From: Actinomycetota bacterium
GTDB taxonomy: Bacteria; Actinomycetota; Actinomycetes; S36-B12; UBA5976
Direction of reading: 5' to 3'
DNA length: 10,318 nucleotides
Assembly: GCA_947486505.1 (NCBI GenBank)
Contig: CANKTT010000045.1
Span: forward strand, 1-10,318
In this document: in pieces, positions 5,101 through 10,318 of the stretch
Layout of the letters: each line of letters begins with the position of its first letter
How positions within the stretch are numbered: position 1 is the stretch's first letter
Translations under genes and position numbers: made by a program
The notes under the pieces: model-generated
What the model saw: only the letters and a program-made list of their open reading frames with translations
What the model was told of the DNA's origin: nothing
Database searches by the model: none

Positions 5101-6242
5101 TAACCCTTTAACCAATCAAATACGGTTGCTTCGCACTGCTTAAGCTGAGAAACAGAAACATGTTCATTTCGAGAATGTGCTAACCCAGGATCTCCTGGAC
5201 CAAGATTTACCGCTGGCACGCCCATTGCGGAAAATCTTGCAACATCTGTCCAGCCAAACTTAGGGGCAACTTTTCCATCAACGCGAGAAACCAAATCTGC
5301 TAAGGCCGGATGATCAAGTCCTGGCATAGCACCGGGGGCATTATCTACAAACTCAACTAGGAAGCCATCGAAAACTTCTCGGATGTGAGCTTCAGCATCC
5401 GGTCCGCTGGTACTCGGGGCGTAACGGTAATTCACTTCAACAGTGGCAGTATCTGGGATCACGTTTCCGGCGATGCCCCCAGAAACTTGCACTGCGTTTA
5501 GACCCTCGCGGTACTCAAGTCCGTCAATTAAAACTCTTGCTGGCTCGTAGGCGTTGAGCCTTGCCAAAATGTCACCCAGATTATGGATTGCGTTATCCCC
5601 TAGCCAGGAACGAGCGCTATGAGCACGAGTTCCACTGGTAGAAACTTTCGCTCGCAAAGTGCCTTGACAGCCAGCTTCGATGTTGGCATTTGATGGCTCA
5701 AGTAAAACTGCGATGTCGGCAGCTAGCCATTCTGGATGTTCTGCAGCAATAAGAGTTAGGCCATTTCGCTCGCTGTCGACTTCTTCGCATTCATAGAAAA
5801 TGTATGTGACGTCAAACTGCGGATTTTCGATACTGACGGCGGATCGCAAGGCAACAGCTACGCCGCCCTTCATGTCACAGGATCCAAGACCAAAAACCAC
5901 ATCTTCGGGAACAACTGTTCCATCGCTTGGTAGCCCTTGGTCGCTTGCTACAAAAACAGCTTTGTCATTATCGGCAACGGGAACGGTATCAATGTGACCT
6001 GCAACGATAACTCTGGAGGCTTTGCCCAAGTTAGTTTTCGCCACGACAGAATTCTTAAAGCGATGAACTTCAAGCCAGGTACATTTGCTTAATTCCCGAA
6101 AAATCGCATCAGCTAATGCAGCCTCATTGCTTGAAACGCTTGGAATATTGACCAGATCTGTAGTCAGCGCAACTATGTCGGCGTGCGGGTTTAACGCAAC
6201 TATGTCCACACGACTACGGTAGTCCTGTAATGCTTTTTTCAC
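5100..6242 (-). CDS. dapE: Succinyl-diaminopimelate desuccinylase
   Basis: The 380-residue protein is an M20-family zinc hydrolase. It hydrolyses N-succinyl-LL-2,6-diaminopimelate to LL-diaminopimelate and succinate, for peptidoglycan and lysine. Metal and catalytic positions are all visible: GHIDTVP with H83 and D85, LGSCDMKGG with bridging D123, ECEEVD with E153/E154, LLEPSN with E182, and NEHV with H361. The dimerisation (lid) domain lies about 190-300. The GTG at 6242 has only a poor ribosome binding site. An in-frame GTG at 6209 gives 369 residues, closer to the mycobacterial protein, and has TACCGT six bases upstream, so a leaderless start there is a fair alternative. Residues 13-26 contain DIVAL twice. 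It is divergent from dapD by 30 bp and overlaps the SRPBCC gene downstream. Confidence 0.92.
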   Translation of the reverse strand: MKKALQDYRSRVDIVALNPHADIVALTTDLVNIPSVSSNEAALADAIFRELSKCTWLEVHRFKNSVVAKTNLGKASRVIVAGHIDTVPVADNDKAVFVASDQGLPSDGTVVPEDVVFGLGSCDMKGGVAVALRSAVSIENPQFDVTYIFYECEEVDSERNGLTLIAAEHPEWLAADIAVLLEPSNANIEAGCQGTLRAKVSTSGTRAHSARSWLGDNAIHNLGDILARLNAYEPARVLIDGLEYREGLNAVQVSGGIAGNVIPDTATVEVNYRYAPSTSGPDAEAHIREVFDGFLVEFVDNAPGAMPGLDHPALADLVSRVDGKVAPKFGWTDVARFSAMGVPAVNLGPGDPGLAHSRNEHVSVSQLKQCEATVFDWLKG

Positions 6243-6272
6243 TACTTACGACCCCTAAATCCAAGGAATGAC
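6243..6272. promoter_or_regulatory. Shared 30-bp divergent spacer between dapE and dapD
   Basis: Only 30 bases separate the two divergent starts. AAGGA at 6263-6267 is the dapD ribosome binding site, five bases before its ATG. The space cannot hold two full promoters, so each promoter must lie at least partly in the other gene, or dapE starts at 6209 as a leaderless gene. Either way expression of the two enzymes is likely coupled or mutually exclusive. Confidence 0.5.
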
Positions 6273-7193
6273 ATGAGCCAGAGTCAGATCGCAACTGCAA
6301 CCGGATTAGCTACTTACTCGGCTGATGTGCTGCTTGATGTTTGGTATCCGGAACCTGCCCTTGGCGATAAACCAGCACAAGTAACCGGCCTGGAACGTGG
6401 AATCGACACTGACGCGCTTCGTGGCGTGCGTGTTGAAGTGATAACAACCACTTCAGATTTATCAGCTGCCCCAATTAACGCTGCCGATGCTTATTTACGC
6501 TTACATGTCCTGTCCCACCGATTGATGGCTCCAAGGACAATCAATCTTGATGGACTCTTTGGGCTGTTAACAAATGTTGCCTGGACTTCCCTTGGTCCTG
6601 TTGCCGTTGAAAACGTGACTGATGTCGCAATCAAAGCTCGAGCTAAAGGCATCAACCTCAATGTATTTGGCCTCGATAAATTCCCTCGCATGTTGGACTA
6701 CGTAGTTCCGACTGGTGTGCGAATTGCCGATGCAGATCGAGTTCGCCTAGGCGCGCATCTAGCTTCTGGAACAACCGTTATGCATGAAGGGTTTGTTAAC
6801 TTCAATGCGGGCACGTTAGGCGCCAGCATGGTTGAGGGACGAATCTCGGCGGGCGTTGTAGTTGGCAATGGCTCCGACATTGGCGGTGGTGCCAGCATTA
6901 TGGGGACACTCTCTGGTGGCGGCAAAGAAGTCATCACTATCGGTGAGAATTGCTTAGTCGGTGCAAACGCAGGTGTTGGCATATCCCTTGGCGATAGTTG
7001 CGTTGTTGAAGCCGGTTGCTACATAACAGGTGGATCTAAAATCACACTTCCAGATGGCACTGTGGTTAAAGCCAAGGAATTATCTGGTGCTAACGGATTA
7101 CTATTCCGTCGAAACTCAGTTACAGGAGCACTCGAAGCCGTGACTAGAGAAGGTACTTGGGGTGGGCTAAACGAAGCCCTACACAAAAACTAA
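6273..7193 (+). CDS. dapD: Tetrahydrodipicolinate N-succinyltransferase, actinobacterial type
   Basis: The 306-residue enzyme transfers succinyl from succinyl-CoA to L-2,3,4,5-tetrahydrodipicolinate, the first step of the succinylase branch to diaminopimelate. It is close to the mycobacterial DapD along its whole length: an N-terminal domain with [12 protein letters not shown] (73-84) and [11 protein letters not shown] (95-105), then [20 protein letters not shown] (136-155) leading into a left-handed beta-helix of hexapeptide repeats (about 155-260). MVEGRIS at 186-192 holds the glutamate (E188) equivalent to the catalytic residue in the mycobacterial enzyme. The C-terminal [13 protein letters not shown] is also conserved. 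It works as a cytoplasmic trimer in this family. AAGGA five bases upstream supports the start. It runs convergently into gltA with seven bases between stop codons and no terminator between them. Confidence 0.95.
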   Translation: MSQSQIATATGLATYSADVLLDVWYPEPALGDKPAQVTGLERGIDTDALRGVRVEVITTTSDLSAAPINAADAYLRLHVLSHRLMAPRTINLDGLFGLLTNVAWTSLGPVAVENVTDVAIKARAKGINLNVFGLDKFPRMLDYVVPTGVRIADADRVRLGAHLASGTTVMHEGFVNFNAGTLGASMVEGRISAGVVVGNGSDIGGGASIMGTLSGGGKEVITIGENCLVGANAGVGISLGDSCVVEAGCYITGGSKITLPDGTVVKAKELSGANGLLFRRNSVTGALEAVTREGTWGGLNEALHKN

Positions 7194-7200
7194 TTACTGA

Positions 7201-8484
7201 TTAGCGCTTGGCTAGATCGACGTAACCACGTTCAGCTTCACCGATGTAAACCTGGCGCGGGCGACCAATCTTGGTGTCTGGATCGGTAATCATTTCCTGC
7301 CACTGTGCGATCCAACCGGGTACTCGACCAATTGCAAATAGCACGGTAAACATGCGAGTTGGGAAACCAATCGCACGGTAAATCAAACCAGTGTAGAAGT
7401 CGACGTTCGGGTAAAGCTTGCGCTCAATAAAGAATTCATCACTTAAGGCTGCATCTTCAAGTTCTCGAGCAATATCAAATAGCGGATCTTGAACGCCAAG
7501 CATGGTCAGGATGTCATGCGCATGCTTACGTACAATCGCAGCGCGTGGATCGTAGCTCTTGTAAACCCGGTGACCAAAGCCCATGAGCTTAACGCCATCT
7601 TCACGGTTCTTGACTCGCTGAATGAACTGCTGAACTGTGTCACCAGAGTTTTGAATTTCTTCCAACATTTCTAGGACTGCTTGGTTGGCGCCACCATGAA
7701 GTGGACCAAACAGCGCATTGATTCCAGCTGAAACAGACGCGAAAAGGTTTGCGTGTGACGAACCAACCATGCGCACAGTTGAAGTCGAACAGTTTTGCTC
7801 GTGATCTGCGTGCAAGATAAAAAGCATGTCCAAAGCTTTAACAATGGCTGGGTTAACTTCATATGGTTCAGCCGGAACACCAAACGTCATGTTCATGAAG
7901 TTAGAAACATAGTCAAGCGAGTTATCTGGATAACGCGATGGTTGACCGATTGTTTTCTTGTATGCATATGCAGCAAGAGTTGGGATCTTTGCCATCAAGC
8001 GAATTGTTGATATCTCAACTTGGCGCTCGTCGAATGGGTCAAGTGAGTCTTGATAAAAAGTTGAAAGCGCGCTTACTGCACTACTTAAAACTGGCATCGG
8101 GTGTGCGTCGCGCGGGAAACCATCAAAGAATCGACGCAAGTCTTCATGCACCATAGTGTGCATTGTGATGTCCTGTGTGAACTTACTTAGTTCAGTTGGG
8201 CTTGGCAGGTGACCATAAATCAAAAGGAAAGAAGTTTCTAGGAACGTACTTTTTTCGGCAAGCTGTTCGATTGGATACCCGCGATAACGCAAAATTCCGT
8301 TGTCACCATCGATGTAGGTAATTGCAGATTCACATGACGCCGTATTCATAAATCCATGGTCAAGTGTTATGTGACCAGTTTCTTTCAGTAACGCAGATAC
8401 GTCATAACCGGAAGCGCCAACGGTAGCTGGAACCTCACCAAGTAGTAGTTCGCCATTTGGGTGGACCAGTTTCGCTTCAGACAT
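7201..8484 (-). CDS. gltA: Citrate synthase, type II (hexameric) class
   Basis: The 427-residue enzyme condenses oxaloacetate and acetyl-CoA to citrate, the entry step of the TCA cycle. The catalytic triad is at the same positions as in the E. coli enzyme within one residue: H263 in GPLHGGAN, H305 in GFGHRVYK and D362 in YPNVDFYTG. HADHEQN (225-231), with oxaloacetate-binding H228, and the IGRVPGWIAQW segment (385-395) are also intact. Full length and the N-terminal beta-rich domain are typical of bacterial type II GltA, usually NADH-sensitive or regulated hexamers in proteobacteria. The ATG has no ribosome binding site but is preceded by TAAGTT and six bases, as in a leaderless gene. It sits between dapD and dapC, an arrangement I recall from several actinobacteria, and is expressed independently of dapC downstream of it on the same strand order (dapC lies upstream by 72 bases). 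Confidence 0.96.
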   Translation of the reverse strand: MSEAKLVHPNGELLLGEVPATVGASGYDVSALLKETGHITLDHGFMNTASCESAITYIDGDNGILRYRGYPIEQLAEKSTFLETSFLLIYGHLPSPTELSKFTQDITMHTMVHEDLRRFFDGFPRDAHPMPVLSSAVSALSTFYQDSLDPFDERQVEISTIRLMAKIPTLAAYAYKKTIGQPSRYPDNSLDYVSNFMNMTFGVPAEPYEVNPAIVKALDMLFILHADHEQNCSTSTVRMVGSSHANLFASVSAGINALFGPLHGGANQAVLEMLEEIQNSGDTVQQFIQRVKNREDGVKLMGFGHRVYKSYDPRAAIVRKHAHDILTMLGVQDPLFDIARELEDAALSDEFFIERKLYPNVDFYTGLIYRAIGFPTRMFTVLFAIGRVPGWIAQWQEMITDPDTKIGRPRQVYIGEAERGYVDLAKR

Positions 8485-8490
8485 AGGTCA

Positions 8491-8496
8491 AACTTA
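8491..8496 (-). promoter_or_regulatory. Candidate leaderless -10 element of gltA
   Basis: On the - strand TAAGTT ends six bases before the A of the gltA ATG, fitting TANNNT with transcription starting at the start codon. There is no Shine-Dalgarno sequence. A convincing -35 is not seen at 16-18 bases upstream. The same hexamer at the same distance precedes the deacetylase at 424. Confidence 0.4.
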
Positions 8497-8556
8497 CTAT
8501 TTGCAGTGTCTCTAGGACTAATCAGGCTTTTGGGATTTACCTGAATCGGGCAGGTG

Positions 8557-9630
8557 TTAATCGCCTGTTAACCGAGCGGCGGCACTAGCAATGCGCTCAT
8601 CTGTGGCGGTTAGAGCAAGCCGAACGTGGTTCTGGCCGGCTGGGCCATAGAAATCTCCTGGGGCAGCCAAGATGCCCTTCTCCGCAAGCCAGTTAACCGT
8701 TTCTAGGCAGTCATTTCCATTGGTAGCCCAAAGATATAGGCCAGCCTGAGAGTGTTCAATCTTAAATCCAGCAGATACTAGGGCTGCGTGAAGTACCTCG
8801 CGGCGTTTGGCATATCGCTCTTTTTGAATCTTGACATGTGCGTCATCCGCCAGAGCTGCAACTGTTGCTAGCTGGACCGGCGTTGAGACAAGCATGCCGG
8901 CATGCTTTCGCAAGGAAACAATGTCAGAAATCAATTTAGTATCGCCCAGGACGGCGCCCGATCGGTAGCCAGCAAGATTAGAGCGCTTAGACAACGAGTG
9001 CACTGCCAAGATCCCAGTGAAATCAGAGCCACAAACGCGTGGATCCAGAATCGAAATCGGCTCAGCTTCCCAACCTAGTTCTACGTAGCACTCGTCACTT
9101 ACGACCGGTGCGGACAACGCTCTGCCTCGAGCAATTAGTTCTTTTAGTTGATTCGCAGTTAAAACTTCACCCGTTGGATTACTCGGTGAATTCACCCAAA
9201 TCAAGTCAGCGTTATCTGGGATGTCGGAGGCTTGCTGGTAAGTAACGTACTTGGCATGAGCCATCAATGCGCCAACTGCATATGTTGGGTAGGCAAGTTC
9301 TGGAATTGCTACCGTACTGTTTTGATTCAAACCAAACATAATTGGTAACCAAGCAACAATTTCTTTAGAGCCAATTGATGGCACAACTTGATCTACCGTT
9401 AAATCTGCAGACAGAATTCGTTTTGCCCAGGAAATCCAAGCTTGCCGAAGTTCGAGTAGACCAGCTGCAGTCGGATAGCCCGGTGCGTTTGCGGCGGCGG
9501 CTAGCGCCGATGTGATCACTTCTGGAGTGTCATCTACTGGAGTTCCGATGGAGAGATCGACTATTCCGTCTGGATGCTTTCGCGCAATGTCCCCTGCTGC
9601 TGCAATTCGGTCCCAGGGAAAATCTGGCAA
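8557..9630 (-). CDS. dapC: N-succinyldiaminopimelate aminotransferase
   Basis: The 357-residue protein is a fold-type I PLP aminotransferase (class I/II). Visible landmarks are DLSIGTPVD (25-33), the NPTG loop (151-154), DECY (179-182), the PLP-binding lysine K215 in SLSKRSNLAGYRSG and the carboxylate-binding R337. With DapD and DapE nearby it most likely makes N-succinyl-LL-diaminopimelate from N-succinyl-2-amino-6-ketopimelate and glutamate. The LPDFPWD start and SLSKRSN motif are typical of actinobacterial DapC. The longest plausible start is a TTG with no ribosome binding site, 24 bases after the fdxA stop; reading is open back to that stop, so a non-standard CTG or ATT start a few codons earlier cannot be excluded. 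It is second in an operon with fdxA, a pairing also seen in mycobacteria. Confidence 0.9.
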   Translation of the reverse strand: MPDFPWDRIAAAGDIARKHPDGIVDLSIGTPVDDTPEVITSALAAAANAPGYPTAAGLLELRQAWISWAKRILSADLTVDQVVPSIGSKEIVAWLPIMFGLNQNSTVAIPELAYPTYAVGALMAHAKYVTYQQASDIPDNADLIWVNSPSNPTGEVLTANQLKELIARGRALSAPVVSDECYVELGWEAEPISILDPRVCGSDFTGILAVHSLSKRSNLAGYRSGAVLGDTKLISDIVSLRKHAGMLVSTPVQLATVAALADDAHVKIQKERYAKRREVLHAALVSAGFKIEHSQAGLYLWATNGNDCLETVNWLAEKGILAAPGDFYGPAGQNHVRLALTATDERIASAAARLTGD

Positions 9631-9654
9631 CCCATTTGCAAGTGGTGAAATCAG

Positions 9655-9975
9655 TTAACTCACCTGTGGTGGAAGCGACTTGATTTCTTCTGGGTCATTG
9701 CTGGTCTTGCCGGTCTTTGATGCCCCACCTGGAGAACCTAGGGTTTCAAAGAACGCGGTATTAACACCCTTAAAGCTCTCCCACTTTTCTGGGACATCAT
9801 CTTCGTAGTAGATGGCTTCAGTTGGGCACACTGGTTCGCAGGCGCCACAGTCAACACACTCATCGGCCTGGATGTACATCATGCGATCGCCTTCGTAGAT
9901 GCAATCCACTGGGCATTCTTCGATACAAGCCTTGTCTTTAACATCTACACAAGGCAGTGCGATCACATAAGTCAT
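9655..9975 (-). CDS. fdxA: 7Fe (3Fe-4S/4Fe-4S) ferredoxin
   Basis: The 106-residue protein is a small electron carrier of the Azotobacter FdI / mycobacterial FdxC type. Cysteines C9, C17 and C50 are spaced to hold a 3Fe-4S cluster and C21, C40, C43 and C46 a 4Fe-4S cluster, each one residue later than in Azotobacter FdI; C25 is the extra cysteine near the second cluster. The tail with FFETLGSPGGASKTGK and ending SLPPQ is characteristic of the actinobacterial members. The start is set by GGAGG at 9981-9985, five bases before the ATG at 9975. An ATG four codons upstream lies across that site and is rejected. It precedes dapC by 24 bases and probably leads the operon. A perfect palindrome lies 24 bases upstream of the start. 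The redox partner is not shown; cytochrome P450s or oxidoreductases are typical in the family. Confidence 0.95.
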   Translation of the reverse strand: MTYVIALPCVDVKDKACIEECPVDCIYEGDRMMYIQADECVDCGACEPVCPTEAIYYEDDVPEKWESFKGVNTAFFETLGSPGGASKTGKTSNDPEEIKSLPPQVS

Positions 9976-9998
9976 TTCGACCTCCATACAAATCCTGC

Positions 9999-10016
9999 GA
10001 GAAAGGTAACTTTCTC
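9999..10016. promoter_or_regulatory. Perfect palindrome upstream of fdxA, possible operator
   Basis: GAGAAAG (9999-10005) and CTTTCTC (10010-10016) form an exact 7-bp inverted repeat around GTAA, an 18-bp site. It lies 24 bases before the fdxA start codon and 41 bases after the stop of the membrane gene on the same strand. No T-run follows, so it is a poor terminator and a better candidate for a dimeric regulator's binding site or a 5'-UTR hairpin. Confidence 0.45.
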
Positions 10017-10056
10017 AGTACTCCAAACTTACCCGCCTATTGTGTTATTTGTCGCA

Positions 10057-10318
10057 TCAGGCGTCGGATTCAGTCAGCCCCTTTTGAGTTTTCGTGGGTT
10101 GGCGCATTGGAGGCAGGACTGCAGTCATAGACAGCAGAATGGCGCCAGCAATTATGTACGCCGATGAATACCAAGTTACGGTGAAAATTAAGTCCCCGCT
10201 GGTTGATTCAATTGCCATCCGAAGTGTTACCAAAACCCAAATCACCAAAGCTAACGTGCCAGCTAAGCGAGTTTGAAATTGTCGATTCAGCCACAAGATT
10301 GTCAGAATGCAGATACTC
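10057..10318 (-). CDS. Small integral membrane protein, 5' end beyond the window
   Basis: The frame is open to the right edge of the window, so the true start is probably outside. A TTG at 10296 could start a 79-residue protein, but the upstream in-frame residues (SICILTIL before WLNRQF) are hydrophobic and look like the end of another membrane segment. Two clear transmembrane stretches follow, LAGTLALVIWVLVTLRMA and a second from WYSSAYIIAGAILLSMTAVL. The C-terminus is short and charged (PTKTQKGLTESDA). No catalytic motif is seen. It lies upstream of fdxA on the same strand, 81 bases away, with a palindrome between. Mycobacteria have a small membrane protein gene a few genes from fdxC, but I cannot confirm orthology. 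Confidence 0.6.
   Translation of the reverse strand, partial: SICILTILWLNRQFQTRLAGTLALVIWVLVTLRMAIESTSGDLIFTVTWYSSAYIIAGAILLSMTAVLPPMRQPTKTQKGLTESDA

Noticed and set aside
6698..6982. 94-residue - strand frame opposite dapD
   Set aside because: It is the low-complexity antisense of the hexapeptide repeats of dapD.
8539..8555. Terminator between dapC and gltA
   Set aside because: ACCTG/CAGGT forms only a 5-bp stem around a 7-base loop, with no T-run on the - strand.

Overview
The window looks like a chromosomal segment of an actinomycete (Actinomycetota) of moderate G+C, judged by eye at a bit under 50%. The evidence is the DUF3117 protein, which is largely restricted to actinobacteria, a DapD closely matching the actinobacterial/mycobacterial type, a mycobacterial-like 7Fe ferredoxin next to dapC, and a type II GltA. 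Moderate G+C and short spacers would suit a streamlined aquatic lineage such as the freshwater acI/Nanopelagicales group. That placement is an inference.

Left region (1 to about 4200) is accessory. A Tat-exported polysaccharide deacetylase with a C-terminal fibronectin-III domain and a Sec-exported RTX-type protein with sixteen uninterrupted nonapeptides lie on the + strand. Between them and the core lies a class I methyltransferase on the - strand. Two tRNA-derived pieces sharing 20 of 22 bases, at 297-318 and 2966-2987, flank the deacetylase/RTX pair, as expected for old integration-site scars. Right of the methyltransferase is a broken RTX locus: a - strand piece with RTX repeats (3865 to about 4010) abuts a + strand piece (4028-4177) that is about 92% identical to the 3' end of the intact RTX gene. 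No integrase or transposase is present.

Right region (about 4300 to the end) is conserved housekeeping DNA. It holds DUF3117, a START/SRPBCC-fold protein coupled to dapE by a TAATG overlap, dapE, a divergent dapD, convergent gltA, then dapC and fdxA on the - strand, and a membrane protein cut by the window edge. DapD, DapC and DapE are consecutive steps of the succinylase branch to LL-diaminopimelate, which feeds peptidoglycan and lysine. GltA sits in the middle of them. DapD uses succinyl-CoA, so the cluster links TCA-cycle and cell-wall precursor metabolism.

Regulatory signals include an identical TAAGTT-N6-ATG arrangement before the deacetylase and gltA (possible leaderless promoters), a perfect 18-bp palindrome upstream of fdxA, and a 30-bp near-palindrome over the DUF3117 stop codon. 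Several start codons were moved from the longest reading because a ribosome binding site or overlap decided otherwise. All counts and alignments were done by hand.
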